A program made the position numbers and the translations under genes. DNA of 64,000 nucleotides, from contig NZ_JNKO01000001.1 of NCBI RefSeq assembly GCF_000702885.1, positions 1 through 64,000 of the forward strand. Reading direction: 5' to 3'. Positions 43,224 to 51,242 of the stretch are shown here, in pieces. The notes beneath the pieces were generated by a model that made no database searches, was not told the DNA's origin, and saw only the letters and a list, made by a program, of their open reading frames with translations. Numbering within the stretch: position 1 is the stretch's first letter; the number at the start of each line of letters is the position of its first letter. The DNA comes from Oribacterium sp. P6A1. Lineage in GTDB: Bacteria > Bacillota > Clostridia > Lachnospirales > Lachnospiraceae.

Positions 43224-44708
43224 TTAGGATACCGAAACATGGTTACGGTATCGTGCTGACTCTCTTCTTGCTCTGTCTATAACATCTTCCATCATTTCTT
43301 TGTTCATGCCTCCCGGAACATAGCCAAGTATGTTGCCATGAGGATCAATGAGGAAGGTGGTGGGAAAGGCATTGATATAATACTGCTCTTCCGTGATGTA
43401 TTCCGTGTCCATAAGGACAGGGAAGGTATAGCCATGATCATTTGTGAATTTCTTTATTCCGGTAACATTCTTTTCCTGCCCCAGGCCCGGAAAAGTGATA
43501 GTGAGGAATACTATATCAGAATCTGTTTTCTCACTGTATTCTTCGAAAAGCTCCTGAATATATGGAAGTTCTTCCTTACATGGTGGACACCATGTGGCCC
43601 AGAAGTTCAGGAAAACGATTTTCCCCTTGTAATCTGAAAGGGTATGAGTGTTGCCGTGCTGGTCTTTCAGTGTGAAATCAAAAGCCAGATAGACATCTTC
43701 GTTTGAAGCATTTTCCGAAGATTCTTCTGTTTCATCAAGGGTCTCTTCCCGGCTTTCATTGATATGATCATTTACGGATTCATCGTTTTTTTTGCTGATT
43801 GAATCCCTTACAGATTCTTTCAATGATTCATCATTTTGCTTTGAGCTTTCAGCATCTGTCTTCTGACTTGTATCGGTTACTGAATTTATATCAGATCCCC
43901 CTGATTTAACTACACTGTCTTTGACAATGTTTCCGGTATTATCTCCTTGAGTAGTGCTGCCTGTATCTATGGAAACCGATGACAGATAGGATGATAATCC
44001 GTTTAGCTGTCCTGTGAACATCATAAGCCCGATGACTATAAGAAGTGCCCCTCCGATTTTCACAGAGTACCGGACTATGGATTTGTGCCTTGAGAAAAAT
44101 TCAAGAAGTGTTGTTGTGAATAATCCCACCAACAGAAAGGGAATTACATAACCTAAGGTATAGACAAAAATCAGCAGTAGGCCCTTTAGCACGGTATCTG
44201 CCGATGCCGTCATTATAAGTATGGATGACAGAACAGGACCTATGCAGGGGGTCCAGGCAAAGCTCAGTAAAAAGCCGAACAGAAATGCCGCGAAAGGAGA
44301 CATTGTCATATTCTTTGTGTCAAAGGGGAGCCTGAATTCTCTGCTCATAAGGCTGCTCATTCCGAAGAATCCAAGCTGATACAGACCGAAAAGTATGATA
44401 ATGATGCCGCCGATTTTTGAAAAAAGAAGCTGATGCCCTGAAAACAATCGCCCAATGGCACTCATTCCCAGACCCAGGATCAGAAAAGCAAAGCTTATGC
44501 CCACAGTAAAGAAAAAGGTGTTGATCAAAACCTTTTTCCTGTTGTAATGAAAGCTGCCATCCGACTCTTTTTTCAGGGTTCCGCCGGATAGATAAGCGAT
44601 ATAAACAGGTATAAGAGGTAGAACGCATGGAGAGAAAAAACTGATAATTCCTTCAAGAAAAACAGTCAATATGGAAATGCCGGAAGTTACCGGTAGGTTC
44701 ATAGCCAT
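43224..44708 (-). CDS. CcdA-type membrane thiol transporter fused to a TlpA-like thioredoxin
   Basis: A 494-residue membrane protein. Residues 1-230 match the CcdA/DsbD membrane domain with six spans and cysteine motifs FFSPCVLPLIP and FAWTPCIGPVLS. Residues about 240-340 are a Ser/Asp-rich, probably extracellular linker. The C-terminal domain is thioredoxin-like with active site FWATWCPPCKEELPY. It should carry reducing power from cytoplasmic thioredoxin across the membrane to its own outer thioredoxin domain. The two parts are usually separate genes. AAGGAGAG lies four bases before the ATG. Single-gene unit. Confidence 0.88.
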   Translation of the reverse strand: MAMNLPVTSGISILTVFLEGIISFFSPCVLPLIPVYIAYLSGGTLKKESDGSFHYNRKKVLINTFFFTVGISFAFLILGLGMSAIGRLFSGHQLLFSKIGGIIIILFGLYQLGFFGMSSLMSREFRLPFDTKNMTMSPFAAFLFGFLLSFAWTPCIGPVLSSILIMTASADTVLKGLLLIFVYTLGYVIPFLLVGLFTTTLLEFFSRHKSIVRYSVKIGGALLIVIGLMMFTGQLNGLSSYLSSVSIDTGSTTQGDNTGNIVKDSVVKSGGSDINSVTDTSQKTDAESSKQNDESLKESVRDSISKKNDESVNDHINESREETLDETEESSENASNEDVYLAFDFTLKDQHGNTHTLSDYKGKIVFLNFWATWCPPCKEELPYIQELFEEYSEKTDSDIVFLTITFPGLGQEKNVTGIKKFTNDHGYTFPVLMDTEYITEEQYYINAFPTTFLIDPHGNILGYVPGGMNKEMMEDVIDRARRESARYRNHVSVS

Positions 44709-44839
44709 GATACTCTCCTTATTTCATATGAAATTGCAATGTCTGTTAATTAATATATTAAGCCATTAAGCAAAAGATGTCTATTAATGGCATATTTGAT
44801 TTCTCGTATATGAAATTGGTTAGTAATGAGATTTTAATA

Positions 44840-44875
44840 AGAGCCAGAGGGCTCCATATAAGCCCCTCTGGCTCT
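44840..44875 (-). terminator. Intrinsic terminator of purB
   Basis: A 12-bp stem AGAGCCAGAGGG with its complement, 20 bases after the purB stop; T-rich flank on the minus strand. Confidence 0.75.
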
Positions 44876-44895
44876 GTTTTAAAACTAATTCTGTT

Positions 44896-46332
44896 TTAAA
44901 CCTTTATCTCAGCAGTGAGTCCAAGAAGCTCCTTGTTATCTTCAAGTATCGGCTTCACAACTTCGTTAATGTAGTCTTCTGTCTGCTTTGGTGAACGTCC
45001 TACATAACGCTCAGGCTGCATGCTTGCCTCAAGGTCGTTAAGGGAAAGGTGGAAGCTTGGGTCAGCAGCTATAAGCTCAAGAAGGTTGTTGTCCTTACCC
45101 TCTTCCTTTACTGTCTTTCCTGCTTCCATGCTGAGCTGTCTGATCTTCTCATGAAGCTCCTGACGGTCTCCGCCTGCCTTAACTGCATCCATCATGATAT
45201 TCTCGGTTGCCATGAATGGAAGCTCTGCCATAAGGTGCTTTCTGATAACCTTAGGATAAACAACAAGACCGTCAACAACATTGAGATAAAGATCAAGGAT
45301 ACCGTCTATGGCAAGGAATCCCTCAGGTACTGAAAGGCGCTTGTTAGCGGAGTCATCAAGAGTTCTCTCAAACCACTGTGTGCTGGACACAAGCATTGGG
45401 TTCATAAGATCTGACATAACATAATCCGCAAGAGATGCGATACGCTCAGAACGCATAGGATTACGCTTGTAAGCCATGGCACTTGAACCGATCTGATGTT
45501 TCTCAAAAGGCTCTTCGATCTCCTTCATGTGCTGAAGCATACGGATGTCGTTTGTGAATTTGTGTGCTGACTGTGCGATTCCGGCGAGGATGCTTAATAC
45601 ACGGAAATCCACCTTACGGCTGTATGTCTGACCTGAAACAGGATAGCAGGACTTGAAGCCCATCTTCTCTGCTATCTTCTGGTCAAGCTCACGGCACTTA
45701 CTGTGGTCGCCGTCAAAAAGCTCAAGGAAGGAAGCCTGAGTTCCGGTGGTTCCCTTGGAACCTAATAATTTTAGAGAATCGAGAACATAATCGAGATCCT
45801 GGAGATCCATAACGAGATCATTGATCCAGAGAGTAGAACGCTTGCCCACAGTTGTTGGCTGTGCCGGCTGGAAATGAGTATAAGCAAGAGTCGGAAGATC
45901 CTTATGCTTTAGAGCGAACTTGCTGAGCTCGTTGATACAGTTGATGAGCTTTTTACGAACAAGCTCGAGACCCTGACGCATGATGATGATATCTGTGTTG
46001 TCACCTACATAGCATGAAGTTGCACCAAGGTGAATGATTCCTTTGGCATTGGGACACTGAACGCCATAAGCGTAAACGTGGCTCATTACATCGTGACGAA
46101 CTTCTTTTTCACGTGCTTCGGCAACCTCATAGTTGATCTCATCCTGATGTGCCTTCAACTCATCGATCTGTTCTTTGGTGATGTTGAGTCCAAGCTCATG
46201 CTCTGTTTCCGCAAGGGCTATCCAAAGCTTTCTCCATGTACGGAACTTGTTGTCCTGTGAAAAGATGTACTGCATTTCCTCTGAAGCATAACGTCCTGTC
46301 AGTGGGCTTGTGTAACGATTATGTTCTGCCAT
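44896..46332 (-). CDS. purB: Adenylosuccinate lyase
   Basis: A 478-residue fumarase/aspartase-superfamily enzyme acting at two steps of purine synthesis. Signature SSAMAYKRNPMRSERI and the TYTHFQPAQPTTVGKR region are clear; the protein is of the longer type found in Clostridia and eukaryotes. AAAGGAG lies before the ATG. It is transcribed alone. The 330 bases upstream hold no confident gene. Confidence 0.95.
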   Translation of the reverse strand: MAEHNRYTSPLTGRYASEEMQYIFSQDNKFRTWRKLWIALAETEHELGLNITKEQIDELKAHQDEINYEVAEAREKEVRHDVMSHVYAYGVQCPNAKGIIHLGATSCYVGDNTDIIIMRQGLELVRKKLINCINELSKFALKHKDLPTLAYTHFQPAQPTTVGKRSTLWINDLVMDLQDLDYVLDSLKLLGSKGTTGTQASFLELFDGDHSKCRELDQKIAEKMGFKSCYPVSGQTYSRKVDFRVLSILAGIAQSAHKFTNDIRMLQHMKEIEEPFEKHQIGSSAMAYKRNPMRSERIASLADYVMSDLMNPMLVSSTQWFERTLDDSANKRLSVPEGFLAIDGILDLYLNVVDGLVVYPKVIRKHLMAELPFMATENIMMDAVKAGGDRQELHEKIRQLSMEAGKTVKEEGKDNNLLELIAADPSFHLSLNDLEASMQPERYVGRSPKQTEDYINEVVKPILEDNKELLGLTAEIKV

Positions 46333-46668
46333 CTTGATCTCCTTTAAATAAAGCTTGTGTGAACTTATTCTTTTATCTGTGTGCCAATGTTTAAACCCTG
46401 CTCTGAGAGCAAAACATCAGACCACAGCAATTAGAACTATATAACATTTTTTCTTTGCTGTCGAATGCTTTTGCCACGCTCGGCATAATGCACAATAAAG
46501 TTCCGGAAAAGAAAGTACGCGACTACCCTTTTTTACATCGTATGCTTAAAACCTTTACCGAGTCTGCCATTCCTGATATCAGATTCCTCGTCGGTTATCA
46601 AGAGTTCAAATTTTCTTTTGTGCAGGCACAACAACCTTTTGAGAGTTTAACAAGTCTTATAACGTAAA
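46333..46668. other. Intergenic stretch with an unusual plus-strand ORF
   Basis: No gene is confidently supported. A plus-strand frame at 46455-46667 encodes 70 residues of fairly protein-like sequence (for example KVRDYPFLHRMLKTF) but has no ribosome binding site and runs against its neighbours. The stretch may be a dispersed repeat or a gene relic. The purB promoter should lie in its left part. Confidence 0.35.
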
Positions 46669-46695
46669 AAGCAGAATCCGATTTGGATCCTGCTT
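46669..46695 (-). terminator. Intrinsic terminator of dapB
   Basis: An 11-bp stem AAGCAGGATCC with a five-base loop, then TTTA on the minus strand, 12 bases after dapB. Confidence 0.75.
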
Positions 46696-46707
46696 GAATC
46701 TTTCATA

Positions 46708-47472
46708 TCAACGCAGAACATCCTGCATGGAATAAAGACCCGCTTCCTTGTTCTTAAGGAATTTTGCAGCATTGAGTGCTCCGTTTGCAAAAATGTTTCT
46801 GGAGTATGCTGTATGGTTAAAGGTTATGACCTCGTCTTCACCTGCGAAGATTATATCATGTACACCTGCAATGGTTCCTCCGCGGACTGAACTGATACCG
46901 ATCTCTTCATGTGGTCTCTGCTGACGGCGTTCTGAACGATCGTAAATATAATCAAGCTTATTATCAAGAGCATCATTCACAGCATCTGCGAGAGCTAAAG
47001 CTGTACCTGAAGGAGCATCAGCCTTTCTTCTGTGGTGCTGCTCTACGATATCTATATCGAAGCCTCTCTCGTAAAGCTTCTGCGCGGCTGTCTTTACAAG
47101 TTCTAAAAGAAGGTTTACACCGATGGACATATTGGCACTTCTGAGTATTGGAGCCTTCTTTGAAATTTCCTTCACTCTTTCAAGCTGAGCATCATTTAGA
47201 CCTGTTGTGCACTGAACACATGCCTTGCCGGTCTTCTCCACATAATCCAAAAGCTTGTCTATGGCAAGGGCAACCGAGAAATCAATGATTACATCAAACT
47301 CTTCTGTCACCTTATCGAAACTGTCATATACAGGAAATCCGATAGCTGGATCATCAAGGTGATCTTCCCTGTCTATTCCTGCTACTATCTCGATGTCATC
47401 CATAGCCTTTGCGCAATTTGCAACGTTCTTACACATAACACCCATGGCACCGAATAATAAAACTTTTGTCAT
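46708..47472 (-). CDS. dapB: 4-hydroxy-tetrahydrodipicolinate reductase
   Basis: A 254-residue NAD(P)H enzyme of the lysine/diaminopimelate pathway. It has the N-terminal Rossmann motif (LFGAMGVMCKNVANC), the catalytic EQHHRRKADAPSGTALA, and the C-terminal FNHTAYSR. It follows dapA, the previous enzyme, with a terminator-like hairpin between them. Confidence 0.95.
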   Translation of the reverse strand: MTKVLLFGAMGVMCKNVANCAKAMDDIEIVAGIDREDHLDDPAIGFPVYDSFDKVTEEFDVIIDFSVALAIDKLLDYVEKTGKACVQCTTGLNDAQLERVKEISKKAPILRSANMSIGVNLLLELVKTAAQKLYERGFDIDIVEQHHRRKADAPSGTALALADAVNDALDNKLDYIYDRSERRQQRPHEEIGISSVRGGTIAGVHDIIFAGEDEVITFNHTAYSRNIFANGALNAAKFLKNKEAGLYSMQDVLR

Positions 47473-47501
47473 AACAACCTCACTTTCAATTTATATCAAA
47501 A

Positions 47502-47528
47502 CAGCAGTGATCAGGTAGACCACTGCTG
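47502..47528 (-). terminator. Intrinsic terminator between dapA and dapB
   Basis: CAGCAGTG pairs with CACTGCTG around 11 bases, then TTTTG on the minus strand. It is probably partial, allowing some readthrough into dapB. Confidence 0.6.
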
Positions 47529-47548
47529 AAATTTACTTTTGATCCTGA

Positions 47549-48433
47549 TCAAAGAACTCCGAACTTTGTCATCTCTTCCTTAAGAAGAGCCTTTGTCTTG
47601 TCAGTTGCCTCTGTAAGAGGAAGTCTCATGGAACCAACGTTCTTTCCCTGAAGATTGAGAGCTGCCTTTACAGGAATAGGATTTACTTCTGAGAAAAGAG
47701 CCTTGATAAGCGGAAATGCCTTGAGCTGCGCATCAAGAGATCCCTTGATGTCGCCGTTAAACCACTTCTCACAAATGTCGTGAGTCTCTTTTGGAGCAAT
47801 GTTTGAAAGCACTGAGATAACTCCTGAACCACCGAGGGCAAGAAGAGGAACCACCTCATCATCATCTCCGGAATAAAGAGCGAAATCCTCATCAACGAGA
47901 GTCATGAGCTTGGTGCTCATCTCGATGTTTCCTGTAGCGTCCTTGACACCTGCGATGTTCTTGACATTCTTATAAAGATATGCCATGGTCTCAGGCTGTA
48001 TGGTAACACCTGTTCTTGAGGGTATATTGTAAAGGATACAAGGAATGCTTATGGCCTCTGCAATAGTTGTGAAATGCTTTATAAGACCTTCCTGTGTTGC
48101 TTTATTGTAGTATGGAGTAACCAGAAGAACTCCGTCAGCTCCCGCTTCTTCAGCCTGCTTTGAGAGCTCAACAGCAGTTGCTGTACAATTACTTCCTGTT
48201 CCGGCGAGTACCGGTATACGGTGAGCTACCTTATCTATGATGAAACGTACAACATCCATGTGTTCTTTCTCTGACATGGTTGATGCCTCACCTGTAGTGC
48301 CGCAAGCTATAATGGCGTCTGTGCCGCCTGCAATCTGTTCTTCTATGAGCTCTGTAAGTTTTTCGTAATTTACAGATTCATCCTCATTAAATGGAGTAAT
48401 GAGAGCTACTCCTGCTCCTTTGAATATTGCCAT
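47549..48433 (-). CDS. dapA: 4-hydroxy-tetrahydrodipicolinate synthase
   Basis: A 294-residue class I aldolase that condenses pyruvate with aspartate semialdehyde. Visible motifs are CGTTGEASTMSEKEH, YYNKATQEGL, the catalytic Tyr in YNIPSRTGV and the Schiff-base Lys in AGVKDATGN. No lysine riboswitch was found in the short upstream region. Confidence 0.96.
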   Translation of the reverse strand: MAIFKGAGVALITPFNEDESVNYEKLTELIEEQIAGGTDAIIACGTTGEASTMSEKEHMDVVRFIIDKVAHRIPVLAGTGSNCTATAVELSKQAEEAGADGVLLVTPYYNKATQEGLIKHFTTIAEAISIPCILYNIPSRTGVTIQPETMAYLYKNVKNIAGVKDATGNIEMSTKLMTLVDEDFALYSGDDDEVVPLLALGGSGVISVLSNIAPKETHDICEKWFNGDIKGSLDAQLKAFPLIKALFSEVNPIPVKAALNLQGKNVGSMRLPLTEATDKTKALLKEEMTKFGVL

Positions 48434-48497
48434 AACAACCTCCGTTATTTATGGTTTTAGCATTAAACTTCACCTATTATACAATATGATTTAAAAA

Positions 48498-48522
48498 CAG
48501 GCGACAGAAAATCTGCCGCCTG
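48498..48522 (-). terminator. Intrinsic terminator of typA
   Basis: A ten-bp stem CAGGCGGCAG with a five-base loop, then TTTTT on the minus strand, 25 bases after typA. Confidence 0.85.
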
Positions 48523-48547
48523 CCATAGTTTTTTATTATTTCTGTGA

Positions 48548-50383
48548 TTAGCTGTTCTTTCTGGCAATTCCGGCTCTCTTTCTGAGAGTAGGATCAAGAA
48601 TCTTCTTACGGATACGGAGATTCTCAGGTGTAACCTCAAGAAGCTCGTCTGTATCGATGAAGTCGATGCACTGCTCAAGAGACATGATCTTCTTAGGTGT
48701 GAGCTTAAGTGCTTCGTCAGATGATGAAGTACGTGTGTTTGTAAGGTGCTTTGTCTTACATACGTTAAGCTCGATGTCCTCAGACTTAGGTGACTGACCG
48801 ATGACCATACCTGAGTAAACCTTCTCACCCGGTCCGATGAAAAGAGTACCTCTTGCCTGTGCCTGGAAAAGACCGTATGTTACAGCCTCACCGTTCTCGA
48901 AGGCAATGAGTGAACCCTGGTGACGGTATGAAAGCTCGCCTCTGAACTCGCCGTAGCCATCAAACTCTGTATTAAGGATACCGTTACCCTTTGTATCTGT
49001 CATGAACTCGCCTCTGTATCCGATAAGACCTCTTGAAGGGATATCGAACTCAAGACGTGTGTAGCCTGTTGCAAGCGGGCTCATGCCGTTAAGAACACCT
49101 TTACGCTGTGTGAGCTTCTGGATAACTGTACCTGTGCAGTCATCCGGAACATCGATGTAAGCGATCTCCATAGGCTCCATCTTCTTGCCCTGCTCGTTGG
49201 TCTTGTAGATAACCTCTGCCTTGGAAACAGCAAACTCGAAGCCTTCACGACGCATAGTCTCGATAAGAACTGAAAGGTGAAGCTCACCACGTCCTGAAAC
49301 CTTGAGAGTATCGGCTGAATCAGTTTCCTCAACACGGAGAGATACGTCAGTCTGAAGCTCTCTCATAAGACGGTCACGGATATGTCTTGATGTAACGAAC
49401 TTACCTTCCTGACCTGCAAGAGGAGAATCGTTAACGATGAAGTCCATAGAGATGGTAGGCTCAGTGATCTTCTGGAACGGAATAGCCTCAGCCTCTCCTG
49501 TGATAACAGTATCACCAACGTGGAGATCTTCGATACCGGAAATGGCAACTATCTCACCGCACTGAGCTTCCTGAACATCCACTCTCTTAAGTCCATCGAA
49601 GGTATAAAGCTTTGTGATTCTTACCTTGCTCTTCTTTGATGGATCATGGTGATTAACTACGTATGCATCCTGATTGAGCTTGAGAGAACCGTTCTCTATC
49701 TTACCGATACCGATACGACCAACGAACTCGTTGTAGTCGATGGTAGAGATGAGCATCTGTGTATCAGCCTCAACATCTCCAACAGGCGCCGGGATATAAT
49801 CGAGGATAGCCTGGAAAAGAGGCTCCATGTCCTTCTCTTCGTCTGAAAGATTTGCCTTGGCAAAACCTTCCTTGGATGATGCATAAAGGAATGGGCAGTC
49901 AAGCTGCTCGTCGGAAGCATTGAGATCCATCATAAGCTCAAGAACCTCATCCTCTACATCAGTAGGACGAGCCTGTGGCTTATCGATCTTGTTGATTACA
50001 CACATTACAGGAAGTCTGAGATCGAGAGCCTTCTGAAGTACGAATCTTGTCTGAGGCATAGGACCTTCGAAAGCGTCAACAAGAAGGATGGCACCGTCAA
50101 CCATCTTAAGGATACGCTCAACTTCTCCACCGAAGTCTGCGTGGCCCGGAGTATCAATGATATTGATCTTTGTATCCTTGTAAGTAACAGCTGTGTTCTT
50201 TGAAAGGATGGTGATACCTCTCTCACGCTCAAGAGGGTTGGAATCCATTACACGGATACCTACGTCCTGATTGTCACGGAATACACCTGACTGCTTTAAA
50301 AGCTCGTCAACAAGTGTTGTTTTACCATGGTCAACGTGGGCGATGATTGCGACGTTACGAATATTTTCTCTCTTCTGCTTCAT
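48548..50383 (-). CDS. typA: Ribosome-associated GTPase TypA/BipA
   Basis: A 611-residue translational GTPase. The G1 motif AHVDHGKTT is at about 14-22, G2 RGITI, G3 DTPGHADF and G4 NKIDKP follow, then EF-G-like domains and the BipA-specific C-terminal domain (KAMTNTR region reads KHLTNTR). It acts on ribosomes under stress and in 50S assembly. The gene stands alone between terminators. Confidence 0.96.
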   Translation of the reverse strand: MKQKRENIRNVAIIAHVDHGKTTLVDELLKQSGVFRDNQDVGIRVMDSNPLERERGITILSKNTAVTYKDTKINIIDTPGHADFGGEVERILKMVDGAILLVDAFEGPMPQTRFVLQKALDLRLPVMCVINKIDKPQARPTDVEDEVLELMMDLNASDEQLDCPFLYASSKEGFAKANLSDEEKDMEPLFQAILDYIPAPVGDVEADTQMLISTIDYNEFVGRIGIGKIENGSLKLNQDAYVVNHHDPSKKSKVRITKLYTFDGLKRVDVQEAQCGEIVAISGIEDLHVGDTVITGEAEAIPFQKITEPTISMDFIVNDSPLAGQEGKFVTSRHIRDRLMRELQTDVSLRVEETDSADTLKVSGRGELHLSVLIETMRREGFEFAVSKAEVIYKTNEQGKKMEPMEIAYIDVPDDCTGTVIQKLTQRKGVLNGMSPLATGYTRLEFDIPSRGLIGYRGEFMTDTKGNGILNTEFDGYGEFRGELSYRHQGSLIAFENGEAVTYGLFQAQARGTLFIGPGEKVYSGMVIGQSPKSEDIELNVCKTKHLTNTRTSSSDEALKLTPKKIMSLEQCIDFIDTDELLEVTPENLRIRKKILDPTLRKRAGIARKNS

Positions 50384-50412
50384 TCTTGTACCTCATCTAT
50401 ACAGTATAAAAA

Positions 50413-50478
50413 CCCAGTCGCATATAGTATGCGAACTGAAAAATTGAGTTTCAGAGCGCATAGGTTTTAGCGACCGGG
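50413..50478 (-). terminator. Complex intrinsic terminator after yigZ
   Basis: A 66-nt structure on the minus strand: outer stem CCCGGTCGC/GCGACTGGG and an inner TATGCG...TTTCAG pairing, followed by TTTTTAT. It ends yigZ and lies just before typA. Confidence 0.75.
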
Positions 50479-50516
50479 CTTAATATGCGCCTTGAGTACA
50501 TACACTCAAAAAAATC

Positions 50517-51131
50517 CTACGCATTATACCACCGGTGTTTCTCGATTGCAAGAGAAATACTTCCACCGGACATCTCCTGTATCTGATTTTGAAACAGAGT
50601 CAGTTTATCTTCCGGAACCAGCCATGTCATGTTCACGTTGTTTCCGTACTCTGCAGTTTCTTCTGTTATACCCTCTGTTTCTGTGAAATATTTTATTTTT
50701 CCTACCAGTGTATATGGAATCTCGGCAGCTGCACGATAGCCTTCAACAGCTTCCAGTACAACTGCATTATCAATTGCTGCTTTGCTTGCATTAGTATAGC
50801 TTCTGACCAGTCCTCCCGTGCCAAGGAGTGTTCCTCCGAAGTACCGGGTTACAACTATAAGGGCATCATGTATCTCCTGTCCCTTAAGAACATTCAGTAT
50901 AGGCATGCCGGCGGTCTGGGAAGGCTCACCGTCATCGGACTGCTTTACGGTTTCATAATTGTCTCCCAGAACATAAGCATAACAGTGATGGCGTGCGTCA
51001 TAGTACTTCTTTCTAATGGCGGCTATATGCTCCTGAGCCTCTTCTTCTGATTCAATAGGAAAGATTTCACCTATAAACCGTGATTTTTTTTCTTCGTATT
51101 CACCTGTTGCGTACTCTTTTATATATCTCAT
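50517..51131 (-). CDS. yigZ: YigZ/IMPACT family protein
   Basis: A 204-residue protein of the YigZ/UPF0029 (IMPACT) family. It has KKSRFIGEIFPIESEEEA, DARHHCYAYVLG and SDDGEPSQTAGMPIL, then the C-terminal ferredoxin-fold domain. The family is linked to translation control in eukaryotes; the bacterial role is not known. It follows the PBP gene, with a hairpin (CACCCATCTC...GAGATGGGTG, 51149-51171) in between. Confidence 0.92.
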   Translation of the reverse strand: MRYIKEYATGEYEEKKSRFIGEIFPIESEEEAQEHIAAIRKKYYDARHHCYAYVLGDNYETVKQSDDGEPSQTAGMPILNVLKGQEIHDALIVVTRYFGGTLLGTGGLVRSYTNASKAAIDNAVVLEAVEGYRAAAEIPYTLVGKIKYFTETEGITEETAEYGNNVNMTWLVPEDKLTLFQNQIQEMSGGSISLAIEKHRWYNA

Positions 51132-51242
51132 GTTTATTATCCAAGTACACCCATCTCTGCAGGAGATGGGTGCTGAAAAATATTTATTTATTTTTAATGT
51201 CTCTGCCGTTACTCTCGTGCTGTGAATCCATACAGAAAATCC

